A DNA stretch of 64,000 nt from Burkholderiales bacterium (lineage in GTDB: Bacteria; Pseudomonadota; Gammaproteobacteria; Burkholderiales; Nitrosomonadaceae): the NCBI GenBank assembly GCA_024235755.1, contig JACKLV010000011.1, positions 67,420 to 131,419 of the forward strand. The letters are read 5' to 3'. Under the pieces are notes generated by a model. It made no database searches. It worked only from the letters and a program-made list of their open reading frames with translations, and was not told where the DNA came from. This document shows, piece by piece, positions 1 to 9,567 of the stretch. The translations under genes and the position numbers were made by a program. Position 1 is the stretch's first letter. The number at the start of each line of letters is the position of its first letter.

Positions 1-3
1 GAA

Positions 4-1284
4 TCAAAGCCGCCAGACATGAAATCCAGCGGCTTGCAGCGCCGATTGACTGAATTTTGATTTCACATCGATAAAACAACCGTTCTCTAAAATTTTAGCT
101 TGGATATCGGGAATTGTTTTCGTTAAAAACTCGACATGGGAAACGGCAACAATCATGGCCTCAGCACGTGGCAGACTCTCCCATGTCTCAAGTGTGACGT
201 CATATTCATCCATTGCTTCTTCTGGATCTGTCACCGGATCGCAAACATGAATCTCGACACCATAATCCCGTAGCTCACGAATGATGTCGATCACCTTGGA
301 ATTTCTCAGATCGGGGCAATTTTCCTTGAACGTCAAACCAAGCACATTCACCTTGGCTCCACGCACATTAAAACCGGCTTTTATAATCTGCTTAATGGTC
401 TGTTCCGCAACATATTTCGCCATATTATCGTTTATGCGGCGGCCGGCGAGAATCACCTGGGGCATATAACCGATCATTTCAGCCTTATGTGTTAAATAGT
501 ATGGATCCACACCAATACAATGACCGCCAACCAAACCAGGACGAAACGGAAGAAAATTCCATTTTGTCCCCGCAGCCTCCAAAATATCCAACGTATCGAT
601 GTCGAGTTTGTCAAAAATCATTGCCAGTTCATTCATCAACGCGATATTCAGGTCACGCTGCGTATTCTCAATCACCTTGGCTGCTTCAGCAACCTTGATG
701 CTCGCCGCGCGAAAAACACCTGCCGTCACAACACTTTCATATAATTGCGCGATATTTTCCAGTGAATTTTTATCATCTCCCGAAACAACTTTGACAATCG
801 TTGTTAACGTGTGTTCTTTATCCCCTGGATTGATACGTTCTGGAGAATAGCCGACATGGAAATCCTGCTTCCACTTCAAACCGGAGAATTTTTCCAAAAC
901 AGGAATACATACCTCCTCTGTTGCGCCAGGATAGACTGTTGACTCATAAATGATGGTAGCGCCGGATTTCATATTTTTACCAACAGCTTCACTTGCACTG
1001 ATCAATGGCCTGAAATCCGGTTGATGTGCCTGATCAACGGGGGTTGGCACGGCTACTACGATAAAATCCGCCTGCGCCAAATCTCCTGCTTCGGTAGTAA
1101 AAACAAGCTGATCAGCCTGCCGCAGTTCTTCGGTTGAAACCTCGCCCGTCGGATCGATATATTGTCGATAATTCTGAATCTTTTCGCAGGAAAGATCGAA
1201 ACCGATAGTCTTACGTTTCTTGCCAAATTCAACAGCCAGGGGCAAACCTACATAACCTAATCCAACTACAGCAACAATACCCAT
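4..1284 (-). CDS. tviB: UDP-N-acetylhexosamine 6-dehydrogenase (TviB/WbpA type)
   Basis: The enzyme would oxidise a UDP-N-acetylhexosamine at C6 to the uronic acid, using NAD, for surface polysaccharide synthesis. The 426-aa protein has the N-terminal Rossmann motif GLGYVGLP (about residues 8-15), the central dimerisation helix region, and the catalytic motif GGHCIGVDPYY with Cys256. The C-terminal UDP-binding domain includes the stretch GLTFKENCPDLRNSK. It is complete: the stop lies at the window edge and the ATG is at 1284. The sequence is closest in character to the TviB/WbpA branch rather than to UDP-glucose dehydrogenase; exact substrate is inferred. It is divergent from prsT, which suits an exopolysaccharide/PEP-CTERM locus continuing to the left. 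Confidence 0.9.
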   Translation of the reverse strand: MGIVAVVGLGYVGLPLAVEFGKKRKTIGFDLSCEKIQNYRQYIDPTGEVSTEELRQADQLVFTTEAGDLAQADFIVVAVPTPVDQAHQPDFRPLISASEAVGKNMKSGATIIYESTVYPGATEEVCIPVLEKFSGLKWKQDFHVGYSPERINPGDKEHTLTTIVKVVSGDDKNSLENIAQLYESVVTAGVFRAASIKVAEAAKVIENTQRDLNIALMNELAMIFDKLDIDTLDILEAAGTKWNFLPFRPGLVGGHCIGVDPYYLTHKAEMIGYMPQVILAGRRINDNMAKYVAEQTIKQIIKAGFNVRGAKVNVLGLTFKENCPDLRNSKVIDIIRELRDYGVEIHVCDPVTDPEEAMDEYDVTLETWESLPRAEAMIVAVSHVEFLTKTIPDIQAKILENGCFIDVKSKFSQSALQAAGFHVWRL

Positions 1285-1775
1285 AAATTTTTCTCCAGTT
1301 CAACATGTCTGCTATGCCAAAAAACAATTTATATACTATAAATAGTTTAATGACTGATAAATACTGTACTATAGCGTCAGATTATTCATTTTTTTGAACA
1401 TACATCGATAATTCGTTCGCATTAGCTCGAACTGAGCTGTATTTGCTGCTTTTATGCGTATCAGAAACCCGGGCTCTAGTGTGTTATAACTATAAAAATC
1501 AACCAAAGCAAAATATTAATTTCGTTCCTGTCCTACTAAAACACATCGGTAAAACAGCGTGCAAGCAAGTACACAGTTGATTTTTAGTGTTTCTGGTGGA
1601 CGAGAGCCGTTAACCCGGTCAACATTGACAATTTTGTTTACCACGCCGGGTATCATTGAAAAACTCACAATTTACACAAATCAGCATTTGACAAATCACA
1701 AGTGTCAATATTAATAGTTAGCAGGCTTTTAACACTCAGTCACTTCTGGCAATCATTTCAAATTGGAGAATAATC
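1285..1775. other. 490-bp divergent intergenic region
   Basis: This AT-rich region separates divergent tviB and prsT, so it should hold both promoters. I see no coding frame. A stretch around 1611-1652 has a partial inverted repeat (acccgg ... ccgggt) around an A/T-rich middle. No convincing sigma-54 -24/-12 pair was found at a usable distance from prsT. Confidence 0.5.
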
Positions 1776-4571
1776 ATGCATAACTTCTTTTTTCGTTTTC
1801 AAGAAAAACTTTGGCTCCACAAAATCAAATCCGTTCTGATTTGTGCGTTGATTATACTCGGTTTAACAGCATGCGGCGAAACCAAAGATGCTGAAACCCT
1901 GATTGCTGAGGCGACTGAATACCAGAAAAAAGGGGATGTTAATGCCGCCGTCATTCAACTCAAGAATGCTATACAGCAGGAACCTAATAACGCCGAGGCA
2001 CGCCTCTTACTGGGTACCATTTATCAGCAACATGATGACCCACTATCTGCCGAGAAAGAATTGAGTCGCGCGTTTGAATTGGGAATGGACGCTCAACGTG
2101 TGCTCCCCGTCTTGTATCAGGTGTTATTTGATTTGGGTAAATTCCAGCAATTACTGGACACAATCGAGCAACACCCGGAAATCAACACAAATGAAATACA
2201 AGTTCTACACGGAAACACCTTGCTGGCATTAAGACGAAATCAAGAAGCCAAAATTATTTTTGACCAGCTGCTTGCTGATAACCCCGGCTCTCCGGAAGCG
2301 TTGGTTGGATTAGCACAGTATGCGCTTAGTGTGCAGGATCTTGCGCTTGCCAATCAATACACCAATCAGGCAGTCGAAAAAAACCCTGAGAGTATGATCG
2401 CATGGGATTTCAAAGCAAACTTGCTGCGCGCACAAAATAAATTTGAAGAAGCACTCGAGGCTTTCAAAAAGGTCGTACAGTTATCCCCTAATAATGCAAT
2501 TGCTTTTTACAACAAAGCATCTACTGAAATCGGTCTTGGCCGATTCGATGATGCTGAAAACAGCATAGCGCAAGCACGGGAAATAGCGCCCGACAACATC
2601 ATGCTGCATCAAATGCAGGCATTCCTGGATTTTAATCGAGGAGAGCATGCAAAAGCCTTGGATTCCATTCAAACTGTTCTCAGCGCAGCGCCCGAGCATT
2701 TGCCCAGCGTGCTTTTGGCAGGTGCAATTCAACTGTCGCTGGGTTCATTTATACAAGCAGAACAATATCTTGAACAATATCTGAAAAATATTCCCGGCAA
2801 TCTTTACGCGCGCAAGCTCATGATTAACGCGCTGCTCAAAAACAACAAAGCCCAGCAGGCTATCGGGTATCTGGAACCTGTGCTATCCGTTGCGCAGCAG
2901 GATCCACAACTACTTGCTCTGGCGGGTGAAACCTACATGCGCGCAGGTAATTTCACTAAGGCTACGGAATTTTATGAAAAAGCCAACAAGCTCACACCGG
3001 ATAATGCAGCGCTGCATACCGCGCTTGGCATGACTCGGTTGGCGATGGGCGACAGGGAACAAGGTATTGCCGAGCTCGAATTAGCTACCGATCTAGACAA
3101 GGATTCTCCACGAGCCAGCATTCTGTTGGTTCTGGCGCACTTTCGCGCAAACGAATTCGATAAAGCCTTAGCTGAAATCAACGAACTGGAAAAATCCGAT
3201 CCACAGAACCCGCTTTTTCATAACCTGAAAGGCGTTGCGTATATGGGTAAGCAAGATTTTGCCAAAGCCCGCGAGAGTTTTAACAAAGCGCTGGCGATTC
3301 AATCCAATTTTTTCCCGGCAATTTCAAACCTCGCACGGCTTGACATACACGATCAGAAACCGGAAGCGGCCCAAAACAGATTTAAAGCCATTCTCCAAAA
3401 AGATGACAAAAATATTCAAGCCATGAATGCATTGGCATCACTGGCTTTATCACACGGCAATATCAATGAAGCAACACAGTGGCTGGAATTGTCTAGCAAT
3501 AAAAATCCAAACGCATTGGAACCGGCATTGCGTCTAGCCGCGCATTATTTAAACCAAGGCGAGCAGGAAAAAGCACTGCTGCTTACCCGTAAACTTTTTG
3601 GAACCAACCCTAATGACCCACGCGTGCTCGAATTATTGGGTCAAATCCAACTGGCGCAAAACAACAATGCCGCTGCGCTGGATAGCTATGAAAAGCTCGC
3701 GGCACAACTACCTGACTCTGCTGCCGCGCAGCTAAAGATTGCCGAAATCAATGCTGTCATGAAAGATTATCATGCTGCAGCTTCGGCATTGAGAAAAGCG
3801 TTATTTATCAACCCCGGTTATGTCGAGGCGAAAGTCGCACAAGCCAGACTGGCTATGCTGGAGAATGATGAAAATAGAGCTATTTCAATCGCTCAAAGAA
3901 TACAAAAAGAGCATGCCGATATACCGAATGGGTATGAACTCGAGGGCGATCTGCTGATGCAGCAGAAAAAACCTGAAACGGCTGTAGCAGCTTATGAAAA
4001 AGCTTTCTCCATTCGGCAAACAAGTGCGCTCGTTATTAAAATGCATACAGCGCTGAACCTGACCGGTAACGAGAAAAAAGCACATGCGCATATAACACAA
4101 TGGTTATCAAGCAATCCGAACGACACTGCAATACGTTTATATCTCGCCAATGCCTATCTCACCAAAAAACAATATAACGAGGCGACCAAAGAGTATGAAG
4201 CTATCCTGCAGAACAATCCAAATCAGATCACATCGTTGAATAACCTGGCATGGTTATATCACCAGAACAATGATCCGCGGGCGCTGGAATATGCACAAAG
4301 AGCGTATGAAACGGCGCCAGAATCTCCGGCTGTTGTTGATACATTTGGTTGGATCCTCGCACAAAAAGGAGAACTGGAACGCGCACTCAAACTGTTGGAA
4401 AATGCGGTATCCAAGCAACCTGAAAATGCAACGATCCAATATCACTATGCCTATACTTTGGCAAAAACCGGCAAACAAAACGAAGCACGCCAGATTCTGA
4501 GCCGAATAACGGCATCAGATGCAGCATTTCCCGAAATCAATGAGGCCAGAAAATTGCTGGAACAGATGTAA
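1776..4571 (+). CDS. prsT: PEP-CTERM system TPR-repeat lipoprotein PrsT
   Basis: A 931-aa outer-surface lipoprotein made almost entirely of tetratricopeptide repeats. The N-terminus has a basic region, a hydrophobic segment and a lipobox ending LTAC with Cys33 as the lipidation site. TPR units then run to the C-terminus (for example motifs of the type GDVNAAVIQLKNAIQQEPNN near residue 52). Length and architecture match PrsT, which accompanies exosortase/PEP-CTERM export and exopolysaccharide loci in Betaproteobacteria; its molecular role is not established. No PEP-CTERM substrate or exosortase lies in the window. ATG at 1776 is preceded by ttggagaa, a usable ribosome binding site. Confidence 0.88.
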   Translation: MHNFFFRFQEKLWLHKIKSVLICALIILGLTACGETKDAETLIAEATEYQKKGDVNAAVIQLKNAIQQEPNNAEARLLLGTIYQQHDDPLSAEKELSRAFELGMDAQRVLPVLYQVLFDLGKFQQLLDTIEQHPEINTNEIQVLHGNTLLALRRNQEAKIIFDQLLADNPGSPEALVGLAQYALSVQDLALANQYTNQAVEKNPESMIAWDFKANLLRAQNKFEEALEAFKKVVQLSPNNAIAFYNKASTEIGLGRFDDAENSIAQAREIAPDNIMLHQMQAFLDFNRGEHAKALDSIQTVLSAAPEHLPSVLLAGAIQLSLGSFIQAEQYLEQYLKNIPGNLYARKLMINALLKNNKAQQAIGYLEPVLSVAQQDPQLLALAGETYMRAGNFTKATEFYEKANKLTPDNAALHTALGMTRLAMGDREQGIAELELATDLDKDSPRASILLVLAHFRANEFDKALAEINELEKSDPQNPLFHNLKGVAYMGKQDFAKARESFNKALAIQSNFFPAISNLARLDIHDQKPEAAQNRFKAILQKDDKNIQAMNALASLALSHGNINEATQWLELSSNKNPNALEPALRLAAHYLNQGEQEKALLLTRKLFGTNPNDPRVLELLGQIQLAQNNNAAALDSYEKLAAQLPDSAAAQLKIAEINAVMKDYHAAASALRKALFINPGYVEAKVAQARLAMLENDENRAISIAQRIQKEHADIPNGYELEGDLLMQQKKPETAVAAYEKAFSIRQTSALVIKMHTALNLTGNEKKAHAHITQWLSSNPNDTAIRLYLANAYLTKKQYNEATKEYEAILQNNPNQITSLNNLAWLYHQNNDPRALEYAQRAYETAPESPAVVDTFGWILAQKGELERALKLLENAVSKQPENATIQYHYAYTLAKTGKQNEARQILSRITASDAAFPEINEARKLLEQM

Positions 4572-4596
4572 CTGCGTGTATCATCTCACAACCTGT

Positions 4597-4652
4597 CCAG
4601 AGCCGAATTGGCCGATTCTGCTTGTTATCAGCAGTACAGCTGTCGGCTCTGG
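4597..4652. terminator. Hairpin between convergent prsT and BolA gene
   Basis: A perfect 10-bp inverted repeat (ccagagccga at 4597-4606, tcggctctgg at 4643-4652) lies in the 102-bp gap between two convergent genes. It probably ends transcription from both sides, but neither arm is followed by a clean T tract, so the call is tentative. Confidence 0.45.
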
Positions 4653-4673
4653 TTATGTGACTGTGATCAATAC

Positions 4674-4916
4674 TCAGCTGGTTTCTGTCCACTGCTCCGG
4701 GGTGAACGTTTTCATTGATAATGCATGGATTTCTTGTTTCATTTTATCGCCAAGCGCTTGATAGACCAGTTGGTGTTGCTGAACCGTTCGCTTTCCCCTG
4801 AACTCGGAGCTAACGATGACCGCCTGAAAATGATAGCCATCGTCACCTTCAACCCGGACTAATTCACAGGGTAGTGAAGCCTCGATATGATTTTTAATAT
4901 TTTCTGCTGTAATCAT
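4674..4916 (-). CDS. ibaG: BolA/IbaG family iron-sulfur metabolism protein
   Basis: An 80-aa protein of the BolA family. The sequence shows the family core: LVRVEGDDGYHFQAVIVSSEF, then a conserved stretch RTVQQHQLVYQALGDKM ending with the helix MKQEIHALSMKTFTPEQW. Family members act with monothiol glutaredoxins in Fe-S cluster handling. The short length and the YHFQAV core favour the IbaG/YrbA branch over BolA proper. In many relatives this gene precedes murA; here it stands alone, convergent with prsT. ATG at 4916 is preceded on the minus strand by agaagagaaaaaa. Confidence 0.85.
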   Translation of the reverse strand: MITAENIKNHIEASLPCELVRVEGDDGYHFQAVIVSSEFRGKRTVQQHQLVYQALGDKMKQEIHALSMKTFTPEQWTETS

Positions 4917-5296
4917 TTTTTTCTCTTCTGAAAATTTATATCGTAATGGTTAAACCGGTTTTTATCATCCCTATTTTTGTTGTCATCAATGAACCTTAAC
5001 CAGTCTTTCAACGATACCGCAATAACGTATACAATCGCAAAAACATTCACTGACTAATTGGCTTGAAAATGTACAATTTCCCCATATTTATCTATTAAAT
5101 ATGATCAAAAGAATAATTTTTGATTTCTTCTTTATCGGTTTTCTCTATGCAAAAAACCCGATTTCGATTAAACAACATTCATCGGTTGTTTAATCTCGCT
5201 TTCAAGCTGGTTAGTATACGTGTACATTCTGACAAACATTTTAAGTAGAAAATTGTCAGTATAGATTCGGACAAATAATTTTTTCTATGATCAACC
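4917..5296. other. 380-bp divergent intergenic region with inverted repeats
   Basis: The gap between the divergent BolA and phosphatase-family genes has no coding frame. It contains a perfect 11-bp stem with an 8-nt loop at 5166-5195 (arms gattaaacaac and gttgtttaatc). A second pair, ctgacaa at 5229-5235 and ttgtcag at 5253-5259, is also a perfect inverted repeat. Neither has a T tract in the plus direction, so they look more like operator or structural sites than terminators. Confidence 0.5.
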
Positions 5297-6049
5297 GTGC
5301 TTAATAGATTACATATTGCCACCTACAACATCCATAAAGGATTCTCCAGTTTTAATAAACGCTTGATTGTGCATAAACAGAGAGACTGTCTGCGCGATCT
5401 TAATGCCGATATTGTATTTCTCCAGGAAGTCGTGGGGCACCATGCCAAGCACGCAGCGCGTTATACAAACTGGCCCAATGGAGGTCAACATGAGTTTTTT
5501 GCCGATTCAACATGGCCTGAATCGGTATACGGAAAAAATGCAGTATACGAATCAGGACACCACGGAAATGCCATCTTGAGCCGCTATCCGATTGTTTCCT
5601 GGGAGAACGAAGATATTTCAGCCCATCGTTTTGAAAGTCGTGGCCTTTTACACTGCGAAATCAGTATACCCCACTGGCAGGAGAACCTGCATTGCATTTG
5701 TGTTCACTTGGGACTGTTCAAAAAAGGCAGACACGCGCAATTAAAAGCCTTGAAAAGACGCATCAAAAGACTTGTCCCTGAACATGCCCCATTGGTCATA
5801 GCTGGAGACTTTAACGACTGGCGAGAAATGACCGGCCCAACGGTAGCAAACGCACTCGACCTCACAGAAGTTTTCGAATTCACAGATGGCAGAGCTGCGC
5901 GCAGTTTTCCGTCTGCATTGCCGATACTGCGTCTGGACCGCATTTATGTCCGCGGCTTTCATATTGAAAACGCATCTGTTCACCACGGCCATCCATGGTC
6001 AAAAACATCTGACCATGCCGCATTATCGACCAATGTCATTCGTAGATGA
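5297..6049 (+). CDS. Endonuclease/exonuclease/phosphatase family protein
   Basis: A 250-aa metal-dependent hydrolase of the EEP fold (DNase I, exonuclease III, sphingomyelinase-like). Visible motifs are TYNIHKG at the N-terminus, the catalytic Glu in FLQEVV, GNAILSRYPI, GDFNDWR and the C-terminal SDHAAL. Substrate cannot be told from sequence. Its stop overlaps the start of the cardiolipin synthase by 4 nt (ATGA), the pairing often seen in Proteobacteria and a sign of translational coupling and a membrane-lipid-related role. The start is GTG at 5297; the nearby ATG at 5287 is in another frame and closes after five codons. The ribosome binding site is weak. Confidence 0.82.
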   Translation: MLNRLHIATYNIHKGFSSFNKRLIVHKQRDCLRDLNADIVFLQEVVGHHAKHAARYTNWPNGGQHEFFADSTWPESVYGKNAVYESGHHGNAILSRYPIVSWENEDISAHRFESRGLLHCEISIPHWQENLHCICVHLGLFKKGRHAQLKALKRRIKRLVPEHAPLVIAGDFNDWREMTGPTVANALDLTEVFEFTDGRAARSFPSALPILRLDRIYVRGFHIENASVHHGHPWSKTSDHAALSTNVIRR

Positions 6050-7230
6050 GCAAAGCAACGTATGTCAATGGCAACACTATCCAGCTACTTCATAATGGCA
6101 GTGAATTTTTTCCAGCTCTGGAACAATCGATAGACTCTGCGTTGTATGAAATTTATCTTGAAACTTACATTTTTGCGAATGATTTCACTGGACGCAAAAT
6201 ATCATCTGCACTGATACGCGCAGCTCGAAGAGGCGTAACGGTCCATTTGCTGATTGACGGATTCGGTTCGTATAAATTACCGGGCAGTTTTGTTCAAAAT
6301 ATGCTGGACGCCGGTGTGAAAGTACTAATATACCGGCGTGAAGTGTTTTTCTTTAAGCTCCGCCGGTATCGGTTACGGCGCATGCACCGGAAGCTTGCAG
6401 TCATAGATGCCCGTATTGCTTTCACGGGCGGCATCAACATTATTGATGATTACACGCCACCGTTCGAGCACGCACCGCGCTTTGATTATGCTGTTTCAAT
6501 CGAAGGCCCCCTTCTAAAAGATATTTATACGGCAACGCAGCGTTTATGGCGCATAGTCGCCTGGGCGCATTTCAAGAAACGCTGGGTCAACACAGTAAAG
6601 CTTTCGCCTGTTGATAGACGCCGAGGCGATCAACTCGCCGGTTTTCTGATACGCGACAACTTCCGCCATCGTCACGATATTGAAAAAGAATATCTTAGCG
6701 CTATTGACGCCGCACAAAATGAAATTATCATCGCTAACGCATACTTTCTCCCTGGCCGGCACTTCTGCGAGGCATTGAATAAAGCAGCTCGCCGCGGAGT
6801 CAATGTTATACTTTTTTTACAGGGAAAAGTAGAATACCGGCTGCAGCATTATGCAACACACGCGCTGTACGGCAACCTGCTTGATGCGGGTATTAAAATT
6901 TATGAGTATACACAAGGATATCTGCACGCCAAAGTTGCAGTCATTGATCAATACTGGGCAACAGTCGGTTCTTCAAATATTGATCCGTTCAGCTTGATGC
7001 TGGCACGCGAAGCTAACATGGTAATACGGAACCGCGAATTTGCCAGTCAACTCAGAACGAGTTTGACGCTGGCTATCGCAAAACATTCTTTGCTAGTTGC
7101 GCGCGCCAACTGGCAATCAAAATCCTGGATATACCATGCCGTCAATTGGTTCAGTTATTATGTGATTTATTACGCACAGAGTATTTTAGGGTACGGCCAG
7201 AAGCCTATCGAACATCACATTACCGTATAA
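6046..7230 (+). CDS. clsB: Cardiolipin synthase, phospholipase D superfamily (ClsB type)
   Basis: A 394-aa phospholipase D superfamily enzyme that would condense phospholipids to cardiolipin at the inner membrane. Both catalytic HKD motifs are intact: His114/Lys116/Asp121 in MHRKLAVID followed by FTGG, and His294/Lys296/Asp301 in LHAKVAVID followed by VGSSN. It lacks N-terminal membrane helices, as ClsB does, unlike ClsA. It overlaps the preceding EEP-family gene by 4 nt and is followed after 6 nt by the Sua5 gene, so all three are probably cotranscribed. Confidence 0.88.
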   Translation: MSKATYVNGNTIQLLHNGSEFFPALEQSIDSALYEIYLETYIFANDFTGRKISSALIRAARRGVTVHLLIDGFGSYKLPGSFVQNMLDAGVKVLIYRREVFFFKLRRYRLRRMHRKLAVIDARIAFTGGINIIDDYTPPFEHAPRFDYAVSIEGPLLKDIYTATQRLWRIVAWAHFKKRWVNTVKLSPVDRRRGDQLAGFLIRDNFRHRHDIEKEYLSAIDAAQNEIIIANAYFLPGRHFCEALNKAARRGVNVILFLQGKVEYRLQHYATHALYGNLLDAGIKIYEYTQGYLHAKVAVIDQYWATVGSSNIDPFSLMLAREANMVIRNREFASQLRTSLTLAIAKHSLLVARANWQSKSWIYHAVNWFSYYVIYYAQSILGYGQKPIEHHITV

Positions 7231-7236
7231 TTAACC

Positions 7237-8256
7237 ATGGTCATGGTATTAGACAAAGAAAAGTTGGATCAGAAACAACTTGAGAAAGTAGCTGCTGCAG
7301 CCCGGTTATTGAAGGAGGGCGGTATTGTTGCATTTCCGACCGAGACAGTCTATGGATTAGGTGCGGATGCAACCAATACGGACGCTGTTCGAAAAGTGTA
7401 TGAAATCAAACAACGCCCTACAGATCATCCTTTAATTGTACATATTGGCCATATCACACAATTAGATTATTGGGCACAGGAAATACCCGAGGCCGCATGG
7501 CTGCTGGCCAGACATTTCTGGCCCGGACCGCTTACATTGATCCTGAGACGCAGCCCGCATATTCCTGACTGCGTAACCGGTGGCCAGGATACTGTCGGCA
7601 TTCGGTTGCCTGCACATCCCGTAGCGTTGAAGCTGCTTAATATGATCGGGCCAAACAAGGCGATAGCAGCACCATCCGCAAATTTATATGGCAGAATCAG
7701 CCCGACCACTGCAGCACATGTCAGTGCAACTTTAAATAACAAAATTGACATGATACTGGATGGCGGCTCCTGCAAAGTTGGGCTTGAAAGCACCATTATC
7801 AGTTTTGAGCATGGTACGGTTTTTTTACTGAGACCCGGCGGAATTCCTGTTTCAGCTATTGAATTAGTCTTGAACAAGCCCGTCATTTCTCACAAAAGCA
7901 AAGCACCTGTCACACGTGTTCCCGGTGCATTACCCTCACACTACGCACCAACAACACCGCTTCAGCTTTTTCATTTACCGGAACTCATTCAAACAGCCAA
8001 TAAGCTGGCTGCACAAAATTTGCATACGGTTGTAATAACATGGTCCGAAATCAACTCGTCGCAACTTAGCGCTCCGAATATTCAGCATGTTCGCATGTCT
8101 CGTGATCCTGTACATTATGGCCAGCACCTTTATGCCCTGCTTCACCGATATGATCAAGCACCATACAATTATATTCTAATGGAAACGCCGCCGGAGTTAC
8201 CGGCATGGCTCGCAATATCCGACCGCTTGCAACGCGCAAGTTATGCTCATTTATAA
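7237..8256 (+). CDS. tsaC: L-threonylcarbamoyladenylate synthase, Sua5 type
   Basis: The enzyme makes threonylcarbamoyl-AMP from Thr, bicarbonate and ATP for t6A37 modification of ANN-decoding tRNAs. The 339-aa length shows the two-domain Sua5 form (YrdC-like domain to about residue 200, then a linker and a Sua5 domain), longer than the single-domain TsaC. Motifs seen are FPTETVYGLGAD, KQRPTDHPLIVHI, PSANLYGRISPT and LRPGGI, with the linker PGALPSHYAPTTPL. ATG at 7237 is followed three bases later by a second candidate (ATG at 7243). It lies 6 nt downstream of clsB. Confidence 0.9.
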   Translation: MVMVLDKEKLDQKQLEKVAAAARLLKEGGIVAFPTETVYGLGADATNTDAVRKVYEIKQRPTDHPLIVHIGHITQLDYWAQEIPEAAWLLARHFWPGPLTLILRRSPHIPDCVTGGQDTVGIRLPAHPVALKLLNMIGPNKAIAAPSANLYGRISPTTAAHVSATLNNKIDMILDGGSCKVGLESTIISFEHGTVFLLRPGGIPVSAIELVLNKPVISHKSKAPVTRVPGALPSHYAPTTPLQLFHLPELIQTANKLAAQNLHTVVITWSEINSSQLSAPNIQHVRMSRDPVHYGQHLYALLHRYDQAPYNYILMETPPELPAWLAISDRLQRASYAHL

Positions 8257-8264
8257 TTCTTACT

Positions 8265-9050
8265 ATGCATTCAACCGACAAACACAATCCACTCAAAGCA
8301 GTTTTATTTGATGTTGACGGCACACTAGCCGATACCGAACAAGATGGCCACCGCCCTGCATTTAATGCCGCATTTCAGGAATTCGGCCTTTCCTGGCATT
8401 GGGATATTCCTTTATACGGGAGGTTATTACAAATTACCGGCGGAAAAGAAAGAATCCGGTTTTACATAGAACAACACGCACCAAAAGCGCTAAACAGAAC
8501 CGACCTGGATGAATGGATAGCCAGTCTACATAAAACCAAAACCCGTCACTTCAAGAAACTCATGGAACAGGGAGACATTCCCTTGCGTCCAGGTGTCAAA
8601 CGTTTGATTCATGAACTTCGCAGCAAAAACATTAAAATTGCTATCGCGACCACGACTACACCGGAAAATGTCACTTATCTGCTGCAATCGGTGTTGGGCA
8701 AGGATTCAATAGATTTATTTGACGTGATTGGCGCCGGTGATATTGTGCCTATGAAGAAACCTGCACCGGATATTTATTTTTGGGTTTTGGAAAAATTAAA
8801 ACTGGCCCCATCTCAGTGCATTGCAATCGAAGATTCTGAGAACGGGCTGCTAGCGGCATTGGCGGCTGATTTGCCAACATTAATCACTGTCAATAACTAC
8901 ACCCGTCAACAAAACTTTAATGGCGCTTTGGCCGTACTGTCAGACTTGGGTGAACCAGAACAGAATTTCACACAAATCTCAGACAATCCGCAGCTTGTTG
9001 ATAAACACTGGATCGATGCCGAAACGTTGCAGCAATTAATCAAGACTTGA
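8265..9050 (+). CDS. cbbY: HAD-family phosphatase, CbbY type
   Basis: A 261-aa haloacid dehalogenase hydrolase. Motif I is FDVDGTLADT with nucleophile Asp16 and acid/base Asp18; motif II is the ATTTT stretch; motif IV is AIEDSENGLLAAL. The cap segment with LLQITGGKERI matches CbbY, which removes the Rubisco inhibitor xylulose-1,5-bisphosphate in autotrophs, so a Calvin-cycle support role is likely by family. I chose ATG 8265, which gives the normal CbbY N-terminus; an in-frame ATG at 8205 would overlap the preceding gene by 52 nt. No Rubisco gene is in the window. Confidence 0.85.
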   Translation: MHSTDKHNPLKAVLFDVDGTLADTEQDGHRPAFNAAFQEFGLSWHWDIPLYGRLLQITGGKERIRFYIEQHAPKALNRTDLDEWIASLHKTKTRHFKKLMEQGDIPLRPGVKRLIHELRSKNIKIAIATTTTPENVTYLLQSVLGKDSIDLFDVIGAGDIVPMKKPAPDIYFWVLEKLKLAPSQCIAIEDSENGLLAALAADLPTLITVNNYTRQQNFNGALAVLSDLGEPEQNFTQISDNPQLVDKHWIDAETLQQLIKT

Positions 9051-9141
9051 TACGATTGAGCTTAGTATACAGCTCCTGCCTAAAACACGCTTCAGATATC
9101 GCCAAATCATATTCAAACAATCCGAAGCGCAAAGTTGATAT

Positions 9142-9567
9142 TTATTTTGCTATTTGTCTTTCCCTTATTTCATCCAGGGTCTTGCAATCAATACATAGCG
9201 TAGCCGTAGGACGGGCTTCGAGACGCTTTAATCCAATCTCGATACCGCAGCTTTCACAATAACCGTAGTCTTTGGAGTCAATCTTGGCAATGATTTCATC
9301 GATTTTTTTTATCAGCTTGCGTTCACGATCGCGATTGCGCAACTCAAGCGTCATATCGGATTCCTGACTCGCACGGTCATTAGGATCCGCGAAAACAGTT
9401 GCTTCATCTTGCATGGTGTGCACAGCCCGATCGATATCCTGACTCAATTCAATTTTCATACCCTCCAAAATCTTACGAAAATGATCAAGCTGTTTTGGGC
9501 TCATATAATCTTCGCCCTCTTTCGGTTCGTAAGGCGTTACATTTTTACTCTGTAGCTCTTGCGGCAT
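9142..9567 (-). CDS. dksA: RNA polymerase-binding transcription factor DksA
   Basis: DksA binds the RNA polymerase secondary channel and, with ppGpp, controls rRNA and amino-acid promoters. The 141-aa protein has the long coiled coil and the conserved tip FADPNDRASQESD with its two Asp residues. A C4 zinc finger follows (YCESCG ... CIDCK), so it is the zinc form. It is a single gene, convergent with cbbY and divergent from rpmE. Confidence 0.95.
   Translation of the reverse strand: MPQELQSKNVTPYEPKEGEDYMSPKQLDHFRKILEGMKIELSQDIDRAVHTMQDEATVFADPNDRASQESDMTLELRNRDRERKLIKKIDEIIAKIDSKDYGYCESCGIEIGLKRLEARPTATLCIDCKTLDEIRERQIAK

Noticed and set aside
1740..1775. Sigma-54 promoter before prsT
   Set aside because: tggcaatcatttcaa is a poor match and is too close to the ATG.
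8205..8264. Upstream ATG of cbbY
   Set aside because: It lies inside the Sua5 gene and adds residues foreign to the HAD N-terminus.
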